7,894 nucleotides of DNA from Planctomycetota bacterium. Lineage in GTDB: Bacteria; Planctomycetota; Phycisphaerae; Sedimentisphaerales; Anaerobacaceae. The position numbers and the translations under genes are program-made. The stretch is taken from contig CP070830.1 of NCBI GenBank assembly GCA_020344865.1, positions 1,507,889 through 1,515,782 of the forward strand, given 5' to 3'. The notes under the pieces were generated by a model. That model was not told the origin of the DNA. It saw only the letters and a list, made by a program, of their open reading frames with translations, and ran no database searches. Below, piece by piece: positions 1 through 5,905 of this stretch. Numbering within the stretch: position 1 is the first letter of the stretch; each line of letters begins with the position of its first letter.

Positions 1-172
1 CGTACGCTGTAAGTGCTATACCAATCTGTCGCAGATTATTGCTACAAACCGACCTCTTGGCCAAACTTCGTGCCTTGCTCAAACCCGGCATAAGTATAGC
101 CATCAGCAGGGCCAAAATGGATATCACCACCAGTAACTCTACAAGAGTAAATGCGTGTTTTGAGCGTTTCAC
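1..172 (-). CDS. Type II secretion-type pseudopilin, DUF1559-like (5' part only)
   Basis: Only the first 57 codons are in the window; the gene continues past the left edge. The protein begins MKRSKHAFTLVELLVVISIL and continues LLMAILMPGLSKAR, then NNLRQIGIALTAY. This is a class III prepilin leader: a short basic leader, predicted cleavage between Ala7 and Phe8, Phe as the first mature residue, Glu at mature position 5, then a hydrophobic helix. Ala replaces the more usual Gly before the cut. The NNLRQIGIAL stretch after the helix is typical of the large DUF1559 pseudopilin family of planctomycetes. Such proteins are processed by a prepilin peptidase at the inner membrane and assemble into pseudopili. 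I chose the GTG at 172 because AAGG lies 8 nt upstream and the leader length fits. An in-frame ATG at 208 would add 12 residues (MHFSFCENKASK) and sit 2 nt after the preceding stop. The gene follows the discoidin protein by 38 nt, so co-transcription is likely. Confidence 0.88.
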   Translation of the reverse strand, partial: MKRSKHAFTLVELLVVISILALLMAILMPGLSKARSLAKRSVCSNNLRQIGIALTAY

Positions 173-210
173 TTTTGACGCCTTATTCTCACAAAATGAA
201 AAATGCATTT

Positions 211-2796
211 TTAATTAATATCCAAGAGCCATTCATCTGCAATGACAGCTATGTCTTCGAAGTAAACCCTGCAGTCACCGTTGATATCGCCATCCGGTTT
301 TTCGGGGCAGTAGTCGGCCGTCCAGTTATCCACGAGCCAGTCGTCGGCCACAATAGCATAATCCAGAAAGTCCACCGTTTTGGTGTAATCAAGGTCGGCC
401 CACAGCGGCACCTGATAGTAGAACCGAACCTCTCGCAGCTTATAGCCCCATTCGGTCGAACCGTAGTTGCCAACTCCCGGCCCGCCTACCGCAGTAATCC
501 GTACGTACTTCGCGGGCACATTACCAAAACCGATTTCCGTGTCATGCATCCCGTCGGTATTGCCATGAGGCAATACGAAATTGGGCTCCGCGCCGTTCAT
601 CAGGGTTGTCCAGCTCGTGCCATTAGTCGAGTAATCTATCTGTACAGTCTTCAGCGCCATTGCCGATTCTGCATCGCTGGTTCCATCATGGTTCCAAACC
701 CACATCTCGTTTATGTCGTAGATGCGGTCGAAGGTGATGAGCAGATTCGGCTCATTAATTGGAGGAATTAAATCCCATGGCTTTCTACAATACCAACCGT
801 TGGACCATGTGAAGCTGTCATGCAAATCGTAATTCAATCCGCTCTCGTTGGCGGCCCTTTCACCGGGACTGCCATTAACGCCGGGCGAGCCTTCAGCATC
901 GACCACTCCTATTACTCCGGGATTCCAGCGCAGCCTCGCCCGTGTTGAGAAGGTCCACGAAGGCCCGGTGGTTGGAGATGCCCCATCCAGGCCGTCCACC
1001 CGCCAGGTGTAATCAGTAAGATTCTCCAATGGGCCGACTTGGTAGGTGTCCACCTCCGGGCCTATGTTGGCGGCAATCTTCTCAGGCGTCTGACCTGTCT
1101 TGTACAGGTATAAATCCTGGCCGGTGACAGCGCCGTTGCCCGGCAGCCATTCCAACTGGAGGAATATATCGACCTGCTTGCCATTAAGCGGGGTGGGATT
1201 TGTTGCCTCCATACCTTCATGGCAGAACTGGACCTCGCGCAAGATATACCTGCCCCATGTGCCGTATTCATAGTTGCCGATTCCAGGTCCGCCCACGGCT
1301 GTCAGCCTGACGTATTTTGCGGACGCGCCGCCGAAGGAAATCGTGTCATTCTTCGTTCCGTCCTTGTTGCCGTAATCGAACACGAAGTTTGGCTCCGACC
1401 CGTTCATCAGGATAGTCCAGCTCGTACCATTAGTGGAATATTCGACCTGTACGTGTTGGAGTGCATACTCACCCGCCTCATAGTTCCAGACGTGCATGTC
1501 CGTCAGGTCGTAGTTCGCATCGAATTCAAAGGTGATGGTTGGTTCCTCAAAAGCCAAATTCCTTCCATAGTATGAATTGCAGAAGGTATATGTGGGTGCT
1601 CCGCCACCCTGGATGAAGCCAAAGTGGGTTTCACCGAGCATATCTGTGCCGTCTACACAGAACTCCGCGGGTCGTCCGCTGGTGTCGCCTACGGGTCCGT
1701 TTGCGTCGACAATAGAGTTCCCCCAGACCAGTTTGCGGACGAGCTTTCTGGGCTTTACGATTGTCTGGCCGGCCCCGCTGTCGTACTCGGCGCTGGCTTC
1801 CCAGACAGAACCTTTGCTCGTAGTAACCTTGCCCGTGCCGATAAGGCCCCACATATGGCCCTCCACATTGCCGGCGAGCCTTACCTCGCCGTTGGTAATA
1901 TCCATCGTGACGCCGTCTTTGATTCGAAGGACTCCACCTGTCAGGGTCAATGTCCCACTGACAAGATTAAGTCCTCCTGTATGGATAAATAATTTCTTTG
2001 CAGAGGAATTTGAGTCAATTATTACGGGATAATTGGAACCGCTTGCAAGATTAACGACGGCGTTACCGTCCGGCACGTCGGGACTTGCTGATTCGTTGAG
2101 CCAGTTATTCGGCTCGGACCAGCTGTTGCCGTCAGTGCCGACCCATTCATTTAGCTGTACGACGTTGGGGTCAACCTCAAAAGTAATGAAGGGCGCTTCG
2201 CTACCATCTCCGTGGTCCTCCTTCGTCGAGAAGAAGTCACCTGCGGTATACTTATCAGAGCCGAGTATCATGGTTACTGTGCCGTCCGGGCCGCGATTGT
2301 TTAAGAAGCTATTCAGCGGTTGGCCTCCGGCGTGTCTCATGGTAATCGCGGTTTCGTCGCCGTCCGTGTATTCAAGCCAGCCCAGATGAACCATCAGAGG
2401 ATGGCGTACGATGGGGTTTTTCACTAGCGGCGCGTTGTTGTAGGTAATCGCCAACTCACTCCAGTCGTCGGAGCCGTCCAGCAGTCCGTAAACCGGAACG
2501 TCGTAGTCGTAGCCCGGCGAGGCGGCCGGGATAGGCGTTCCGTACAATGTTAAATTGGCGTCGAGAACTGTGTTAGGCCCCTGGCTCGAAAGGTCAAACT
2601 TAAGGTAGCCCACATAGTTTTTCGAAAGCCTGATGTAAGTGTTAGAACCGAAGTTTGTACCACCATTAAAGTAGTCCACATACGTATCGGCACCGTTTCC
2701 GTCGGCGGTGCTGATGGTCTCGGCAGAAGCTGCTGGACTCATCACCCTTAAAAGCCCTACTGCAACGCACAAAACTGCTAATACGTTGGCTCTCAT
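211..2796 (-). CDS. Secreted DNRLRE/discoidin multi-module protein with dockerin-like C-terminus
   Basis: This is an 861-residue exported protein with no recognisable catalytic domain, probably a carbohydrate-binding or surface-attachment protein. Residues 1-25 form a signal peptide with likely cleavage at ASA|E. Residues 27-209 match the DNRLRE/CBM96-like pattern (ADTYVD, NFGSN, YLKFDLS, AITYNNAP). Residues 214-350 form a beta-rich segment with WVGTDGNSW and NNW followed by Gly/Thr-rich strands, as often seen in planctomycete surface proteins. Residues 351-527 and 621-795 are two discoidin (F5/8 type C)-like modules, each ending in an LREV-F strand. A fibronectin-III-like linker lies at about 528-620 (TDYTWRVDG, SWTFSTRA). 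Residues 798-861 carry two dockerin-like calcium loops. The second is canonical (D837, N839, D841, V844, D848); the first is degenerate, with Thr-Lys in place of Asp-Gly. AGGAGG at 2803..2808, 6 nt from the ATG, fixes the start. The gene lies 99 nt after lacI; that gap has only an AT-rich imperfect hairpin (2839..2858) without a T-run. The module names are recalled patterns; the binding target is unknown. Confidence 0.85.
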   Translation of the reverse strand: MRANVLAVLCVAVGLLRVMSPAASAETISTADGNGADTYVDYFNGGTNFGSNTYIRLSKNYVGYLKFDLSSQGPNTVLDANLTLYGTPIPAASPGYDYDVPVYGLLDGSDDWSELAITYNNAPLVKNPIVRHPLMVHLGWLEYTDGDETAITMRHAGGQPLNSFLNNRGPDGTVTMILGSDKYTAGDFFSTKEDHGDGSEAPFITFEVDPNVVQLNEWVGTDGNSWSEPNNWLNESASPDVPDGNAVVNLASGSNYPVIIDSNSSAKKLFIHTGGLNLVSGTLTLTGGVLRIKDGVTMDITNGEVRLAGNVEGHMWGLIGTGKVTTSKGSVWEASAEYDSGAGQTIVKPRKLVRKLVWGNSIVDANGPVGDTSGRPAEFCVDGTDMLGETHFGFIQGGGAPTYTFCNSYYGRNLAFEEPTITFEFDANYDLTDMHVWNYEAGEYALQHVQVEYSTNGTSWTILMNGSEPNFVFDYGNKDGTKNDTISFGGASAKYVRLTAVGGPGIGNYEYGTWGRYILREVQFCHEGMEATNPTPLNGKQVDIFLQLEWLPGNGAVTGQDLYLYKTGQTPEKIAANIGPEVDTYQVGPLENLTDYTWRVDGLDGASPTTGPSWTFSTRARLRWNPGVIGVVDAEGSPGVNGSPGERAANESGLNYDLHDSFTWSNGWYCRKPWDLIPPINEPNLLITFDRIYDINEMWVWNHDGTSDAESAMALKTVQIDYSTNGTSWTTLMNGAEPNFVLPHGNTDGMHDTEIGFGNVPAKYVRITAVGGPGVGNYGSTEWGYKLREVRFYYQVPLWADLDYTKTVDFLDYAIVADDWLVDNWTADYCPEKPDGDINGDCRVYFEDIAVIADEWLLDIN
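421..1464 (-). repeat. Intragenic duplication of the discoidin C-terminal half (arms 421..657 and 1225..1464)
   Basis: Residues 445-524 and 714-792 of the discoidin protein are clearly paralogous. Both contain DYSTNGTSWT- or EYSTNGTSWT-type segments, then LMNG(S/A)EPNFV, AKYVR(L/I)TAVGGPG(I/V)GNY and LREV(Q/R)F. The similarity also holds in the DNA: for example CGTTCATCAGG is followed by GTCCAGCTCGT in both copies (near 594 and 1401 on the plus strand). The N-terminal halves of the two modules differ much more. This suggests module duplication followed by divergence or partial gene conversion. Confidence 0.8.
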
Positions 2797-2895
2797 AGCT
2801 TTCCTCCTGAGGTTCGCTAAGATATTCCTTCTTGATTTAATTTCTTCATAAGAAAATTAGGGGTGTGTTAAAAATACGACTATTTACTACTTATT

Positions 2896-3942
2896 TCATT
2901 TACTCTTTTGTGGCGCGGTTGAACCACGTTTTATTAGCCTACAACTTATACGCAGGTGCTGCGGCTTGGCTTCTTCTAGCCTGCCCTCCGAACGGTCTAC
3001 CACTAATCGAGCGGCAGTCCTGCCGGCCTCGATGCCATCCTGCCTGATAGTAGTCAGGCCCGGCTGCATCCACGACGCAAACTCGAGGTCGGCAAAGCCC
3101 ACTACAGATAAATCGTCGGGAATCCTAAGCCCCATCTGATTGACGGTTTCATATATCAGTCTTGCAACCCTGTCGCTGCAGGCGAAGATGGCCGTGGGAC
3201 GAGGGCCTGAGGCAAGCAGCTTGCGCGTTAAAGACGCTACTTCTTCGTCCTTTTCTGTCATCATAGTCACGCAGGTAGCGTTTCCTGCAGATGCAATCTC
3301 CTTCTCAAAATACGAGCGTCGCAATTGAGCCCATTTGTAAGAATCATCCCAGGCCAGATGTGCAACGTGCCGGTGTCCGAGTTCAAGAAGATGCCTTGCG
3401 GCCAGCCTGGCACCGAGCTTTTCATCGGTCTCGACGGAGTCGGCGAAGGGCAGTTCGTGGTCGATGGTCACCACCGGAAGGTCGCGAGCTTCGAGGTCCT
3501 TGACAAGGCGCTTGTCGTAGAGGGGGGCCAGATGTGCCCATAGAATAATGCCGTCTACACGACGGTCAATCAGACGGTGCAGCTGCTCTTGCAGAATATG
3601 ATTATATGAACCGCCGTTGGTCAGTTGCTCCGAACACCATGCGTGGATATATACATGGTCCGCCTCTGCAAGTGCATCATGAATACCCGCGACAACCTGC
3701 GTCCAATAGGAATCGTAAGGCGGGACCATCACACCCATCGTGCGGGTCTTGCCGGTCTGAAGCGCGCGCACAAGAAGATTGGGTCTGTATCGTTTTCGTT
3801 TGGCTGCGTCGAGCACACGCTTTCTCGTTTCACTGGAGATTTCTCCCTGCTCTCTGAGCACTCGCGAAACCGTCGTAATAGACAGATTCGTCTCCTTCGC
3901 AATCTCTCTCAGGCTTGCAGCGGAAGGTCTTGGCTGCATCAT
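2896..3942 (-). CDS. LacI-family transcriptional regulator
   Basis: This is a 348-residue cytoplasmic DNA-binding repressor or activator of the LacI/GalR family, of normal length. Residues 10-30 form the helix-turn-helix (SLREIAKETNLS followed by ITTVSRVLR). The family signature EISSETRKRVLDAAK then leads to the hinge YRPNLLVRALQTGKT (residues 52-66), with a Leu at the usual minor-groove position. The rest is a periplasmic-binding-protein-like effector domain. It includes GVMVPP (70-75), RRVDGIILW (127-135), PVVTIDH (156-162), ARHLLELGHRHVAHL (182-196), AIFACSD (251-257) and IPDDLSVVGFADLEFA (274-289), ending in TTIRQDGIEAGRTAARLV. The effector is probably a sugar, but none can be named. ATG codons at 3942 and 3939 both follow AAGGGG (3947..3952), with gaps of 4 and 7 nt, so the start is uncertain by one codon. 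A LacI-type operator-like site at 4000..4013 suggests autoregulation. The discoidin gene follows on the same strand. Confidence 0.95.
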   Translation of the reverse strand: MMQPRPSAASLREIAKETNLSITTVSRVLREQGEISSETRKRVLDAAKRKRYRPNLLVRALQTGKTRTMGVMVPPYDSYWTQVVAGIHDALAEADHVYIHAWCSEQLTNGGSYNHILQEQLHRLIDRRVDGIILWAHLAPLYDKRLVKDLEARDLPVVTIDHELPFADSVETDEKLGARLAARHLLELGHRHVAHLAWDDSYKWAQLRRSYFEKEIASAGNATCVTMMTEKDEEVASLTRKLLASGPRPTAIFACSDRVARLIYETVNQMGLRIPDDLSVVGFADLEFASWMQPGLTTIRQDGIEAGRTAARLVVDRSEGRLEEAKPQHLRISCRLIKRGSTAPQKSK

Positions 3943-3999
3943 TTGGCCCCTTTCACATTATTTTTCGATAATCATACGACGGCAATCCTGGTTCGCAGC

Positions 4000-4013
4000 T
4001 GATAACGCTTAGA
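4000..4013 (-). promoter_or_regulatory. LacI/CcpA-type operator-like site upstream of lacI
   Basis: On the minus strand this reads TCTAAGCGTTATCA. It agrees with the catabolite-responsive-element consensus TGWAARCGYTWNCW at every position except the second. It lies 58 nt upstream of the lacI start. A TATGAT box at 3971..3976 could serve as a -10 element, which would put the site near -40; no good -35 is seen. The core AAGCGTT also occurs in the site at 5701..5714. Autoregulation by the neighbouring LacI protein is inferred. Confidence 0.45.
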
Positions 4014-4021
4014 CCGAAGAC

Positions 4022-4074
4022 TGTGGCATGAAGCGCCCTCAGCCGCCCGAAAAGGCCCTAAGGGCGCTGCCACA
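4022..4074. other. GC-rich interrupted hairpin between lacI and the upstream gene
   Basis: TGTGGCA (4022..4028) pairs with TGCCACA (4068..4074), and after a 3-4 nt bulge AGCGCCCT pairs with AGGGCGCT. The loop is about 21 nt and contains a further GCC/GGC pairing. It is not followed by a T-run on either strand, so it is not a textbook intrinsic terminator. It sits between the end of the upstream minus-strand gene and the lacI operator, where it could insulate the two units or protect an mRNA end. Confidence 0.5.
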
Positions 4075-4091
4075 AAAAATCTTCAGATTTT
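4074..4091 (-). terminator. Weak AT-rich intrinsic terminator candidate
   Basis: On the minus strand the sequence is AAAATC, loop TGAA, GATTTT, then two more T, giving a stem of six pairs and a run of six T. It begins 30 nt after the out-of-frame dockerin stop at 4121, a suitable place to end the transcript of the 4216..5298 gene. The stem has only one G-C pair, so it is weak alone. The stronger hairpin at 4022..4074 comes immediately after it. Confidence 0.35.
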
Positions 4092-4120
4092 AAAAAGCTT
4101 TGCCACAGTTGCCCCATTTG

Positions 4121-4251
4121 TCAGAAGTTTGTCTGGTAAATCAGGAGCCACTGCTGCGTAAGGACGGCAAAATCTTCAGAGTTAATCACGCCGTCAACGT
4201 TCAGGCCAATAATTTCTACGGCTTTGGCGGCTTTGGCGGGTTTGAGCCATC
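4121..4251 (-). other. Out-of-frame dockerin-like C-terminal segment
   Basis: In the -1 frame relative to the gene at 4216..5298, an open stretch runs from 4249 to the TGA at 4123..4121. It encodes AVEIIGLNVDGVINSEDF followed by AVLTQQWLLIYQTNF. This is a half-dockerin or calcium-loop module: Asn, Asp-Gly, Ile and Asp occupy positions 3, 5-6, 8 and 12 of the loop, with Gly in place of Asp at position 1. The following helix ends in WLL, as in the dockerin-like tail of the discoidin protein in this window (ADEWLLDIN). There is no start codon or ribosome site of its own. The shift must fall between 4216 and 4251, within the tandem CCGCCAAAG repeat region. It is most simply the lost C-terminus of the upstream frame. 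Confidence 0.75.
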
Positions 4252-5298
4252 ACCGGCACCGAGCAGCCCGAGCGCGCTCTCCAGTTTCCCAGCCGTCTTG
4301 TTGATCTTGCGCTGGCATGCCCTTTCGCCTACTATCGCCACCTGAGTCATCGCCTTGGCGTCCTCAACATTTTCATAGTTCGGGTCCGCAGGGTCTAAAC
4401 CCATAAGGACTTCGTCGAGTAAACCTTTGGCAGTCATTTCCATCGCTAGCGCTTCGTCCAGTACTTCGTTGGCGGAGTCCTTTGTGTTGATTGCTTGACC
4501 GAGAAGATAAATCGCTCGCTGAAGCGGGTCGAATGTCAGCGTTACCGATGTGTAGAGGGTACCATCTACATCCACCGTTGTAATATCGATAATATAACCT
4601 TCGTCGACATTAGAGTTAAAAATATCGCCCGCAGCAATGGCTGCCTCGACATCGGCGACGCTCCAGTTGCTGTTCAGGACAAGTAATTCACCGCCTGTAA
4701 TGTCTATATAGCCGTCCAGGATGAACCTCATGTCGTTGGTAATTATCGTACCGCCCATTAGATTGCACCAGCCGGTACTTAGCTTGCCATAGTCATCACC
4801 GCCAAGCCATAACTCGTTCAACTCGAGATATCCATCGCCTGAGACGTTGACCTCCATCGTGTTGCCACGCTTCCATCCCCTCAATATATTGGCGATCAGA
4901 ATACCCTCTACATTGACAGTGCCATGCTCCCCTGCGTCTTGGGTTCCACTGCCAGCGTAGATGTTATTGCGGAACTCTACTTTGGCAGTCGGTTCGATAT
5001 TCAAAATTGAGTCGGCCCCATAGAAGAGTATCCGATAGAACTTGCCCTTATACGCATAAGTGGTAGCGGAGCCAAGCCAGTGGGGATTGGGATTGCCATC
5101 GATATACTCGTCGACGAGGTTCCAACTCTCATGCATCGGCGAATTATCAGGACTGCTGGGAGCACTTTTAAGATAGACAGTCTGGCCAGCGTAGAGGGTG
5201 GGGTCCTCGTGCCAGATGTGCGGCGTGTAGACAGCAAATGCGTTCGCTGTCAAAGCCAAAACACAAATCATTACTAACAATTTTGCAAATTTCATCAT
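4216..5298 (-). CDS. Secreted beta-strand/helical protein, C-terminal module apparently frameshifted off
   Basis: This is a 360-residue exported protein of unknown function. A signal peptide (MMKFAKLLVMICVLALTANA, cleavage near AFA|V) precedes a beta-rich region with short Gly-centred strands (VNVSGDGYLELNELWLGG, GGTIITND, ITGGELLVL), like the autotransporter-like or solenoid segments of planctomycete surface proteins. After VTLTFDP comes a helical segment of about 85 residues (LQRAIYLLGQAI through KTAGKLESALGLLG) with many Ala, Glu and Leu, then GDGSNPPKPPKPPKP-type low complexity and a TAG stop. AGGAGG at 5303..5308 sets the start at the ATG at 5298 (gap 4 nt) or at the next ATG at 5295 (gap 7 nt). 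An in-frame ATG at 5331 would place 11 extra residues before the signal peptide and lacks a site. A dockerin-like segment continues downstream out of frame to 4121. Expression is likely from the promoter at 5584..5612 through a long leader. Confidence 0.8.
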   Translation of the reverse strand: MMKFAKLLVMICVLALTANAFAVYTPHIWHEDPTLYAGQTVYLKSAPSSPDNSPMHESWNLVDEYIDGNPNPHWLGSATTYAYKGKFYRILFYGADSILNIEPTAKVEFRNNIYAGSGTQDAGEHGTVNVEGILIANILRGWKRGNTMEVNVSGDGYLELNELWLGGDDYGKLSTGWCNLMGGTIITNDMRFILDGYIDITGGELLVLNSNWSVADVEAAIAAGDIFNSNVDEGYIIDITTVDVDGTLYTSVTLTFDPLQRAIYLLGQAINTKDSANEVLDEALAMEMTAKGLLDEVLMGLDPADPNYENVEDAKAMTQVAIVGERACQRKINKTAGKLESALGLLGAGDGSNPPKPPKP

Positions 5299-5302
5299 TG
5301 TA

Positions 5303-5308
5303 CCTCCT
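5303..5308 (-). promoter_or_regulatory. Strong ribosome binding site fixing the start of the 4216..5298 gene
   Basis: CCTCCT on the plus strand reads AGGAGG on the minus strand, 4 nt before ATG 5298 and 7 nt before ATG 5295. It places the start directly before a signal peptide and argues against the upstream in-frame ATG at 5331. Confidence 0.85.
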
Positions 5309-5349
5309 GACTGTTTCAAAATCATAATCATGTCCGACGCCTCAACCGC

Positions 5350-5440
5350 TGAGACATCATTCTCACTAATGTCTAAAGTTCTCTTTCCGGCCTTTGTCCT
5401 CCTTCAAAAAAATTAGGAACAATACATTTTCGATGTCTCA
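5350..5440 (-). promoter_or_regulatory. Leader with alternative base-pairing (possible attenuator-like element)
   Basis: On the minus strand TGAGACATC (5440..5432) is the exact complement of GATGTCTCA (5358..5350). Each half can also join a local stem. Around 5432..5454, GATGT pairs with ACATC. Around 5352..5374, AGACAT pairs with ATGTCT. Both local elements share the sequence TTAGTGAGA. The long-range 9-bp helix and the local stems exclude each other. Between them lie a run of seven T and an orphan AAGGAGG (5398..5404) with no start codon at a usable distance. This resembles a switchable leader, but I recognise no known riboswitch class. Confidence 0.35.
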
Positions 5441-5583
5441 CTAACTGACACATCTTCTTTCTTTTATCTATAACCCCAGTTTGGGTGCTTATACGTCCTG
5501 CAAATATTACCGCAAATATTAAACTTATATCTTCAGTATACTCGTCGGAGCTGTATAGTACTTACTCTTATGTAGTAGTTACT

Positions 5584-5612
5584 ATGATAACACTTTACCT
5601 ATATCGAGTCAA
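5584..5612 (-). promoter_or_regulatory. Sigma70-type promoter for the leftward secreted-protein gene
   Basis: On the minus strand TTGACT (5612..5607) and TATCAT (5589..5584) are separated by exactly 17 nt. Each hexamer differs from the consensus at one position. Transcription would begin near 5577, giving a leader of about 280 nt before the ATG at 5298. Confidence 0.6.
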
Positions 5613-5639
5613 CCCCTCTTTGCGCAGAAATCTTACAAT

Positions 5640-5659
5640 ACGATTTTCAAGAAAATCGT
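5640..5659. promoter_or_regulatory. 20-bp perfect palindrome, operator candidate
   Basis: ACGATTTTCAAGAAAATCGT has two 9-nt arms that are exact inverse complements around a central AA. It lies about 27 nt upstream of the leftward -35 element and in the upstream region of the rightward gene. It lacks the central CG of LacI-family operators, so another dimeric regulator is more likely. As RNA it would form an AT-rich stem with almost no loop, so a DNA role is favoured. Confidence 0.45.
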
Positions 5660-5680
5660 TTATTGATTTGCTTTATTAAA

Positions 5681-5717
5681 ATGGGCAATATATTGTCTTG
5701 TGTCAACGCTTGCCCAT
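5681..5717. repeat. 8-bp inverted repeat flanking a 21-nt spacer
   Basis: ATGGGCAA (5681..5688) and TTGCCCAT (5710..5717) are exact inverse complements. The right arm overlaps the operator-like site at 5701..5714. The centre-to-centre distance of the arms is 29 nt, close to three helical turns, so two regulator subunits could bind on the same face. Confidence 0.45.
5701..5714 (+). promoter_or_regulatory. LacI/CcpA-type operator-like site in the divergent region
   Basis: TGTCAACGCTTGCC agrees with TGWAARCGYTWNCW at 12 of 14 positions. Its minus-strand core AAGCGTT, followed two bases later by CA, is shared with the site upstream of lacI (4000..4013). It lies 205 nt upstream of the URO-D-like gene and about 90 nt upstream of the leftward -35. 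Control of one or both divergent genes by the LacI protein of this window is inferred. Confidence 0.4.
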
Positions 5718-5845
5718 ATTACCATATCGCTCAAATCCGTTAATTTATCCACAGTAGAAAGATAAAAATCGTTAGGTCTAAAATTCATTTGCTTTTAGAA
5801 GTAAGCAACTTATGTTAATGAGTCAGAAACGATGGATCATTGGGG

Positions 5846-5861
5846 CAGGCAGACTTGCCTG
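5846..5861 (+). other. Perfect 6-bp hairpin in the leader of the URO-D-like gene
   Basis: CAGGCA (5846..5851), loop GACT, TGCCTG (5856..5861). It lies 45 nt before the chosen ATG, in an unusually GC-rich patch of an otherwise AT-rich leader. There is no T-run after it, so it is not a terminator. It may affect mRNA stability or be a dispersed intergenic repeat unit. Confidence 0.5.
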
Positions 5862-5905
5862 ACGCGACGGCTGACGAGTTTAGATATTTTTCAGGTTTTA
5901 TCAAA

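Larger units (their letters stand above)
5299..5905. other. Long AT-rich divergent intergenic region
   Basis: These 607 nt separate the leftward secreted-protein gene from the rightward URO-D-like gene. They contain the leftward gene's ribosome site, a potentially structured leader, a leftward sigma70-like promoter, a 20-bp palindrome, an 8-bp inverted repeat, an operator-like site and a hairpin in the rightward leader, each listed separately. Near 5778..5808 two small overlapping stems (CTAAAA/TTTTAG and TTGCTT/AAGCAA) are mutually exclusive. I see no convincing coding sequence or known riboswitch here, and no rightward promoter that I would call with confidence. Confidence 0.7.

Noticed and set aside
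151..771. Plus-strand open frame of 206 codons opposite the end of the discoidin gene
   Set aside because: It lies antisense to a strongly supported coding region with recognisable modules and has no family resemblance or convincing ribosome site; it is a by-product of the codon usage of the real gene.
3949..3990. Possible lacI promoter TTGCCG-17-AATAAT
   Set aside because: The -10 box would end only a few bases before the ribosome site, so transcription would start at or inside it.
5500..5521. GCAAATATTA repeated twice with a 12-nt period
   Set aside because: Only two short AT-rich copies; too little to call an array of binding sites or iterons.
5701..5706. Perfect TTGACA on the minus strand as a -35 element
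   Set aside because: No acceptable -10 box lies 15-19 nt downstream; the nearest AT-rich match is 20 nt or more away. The TTGACT-17-TATCAT pair at 5584..5612 is a better promoter.
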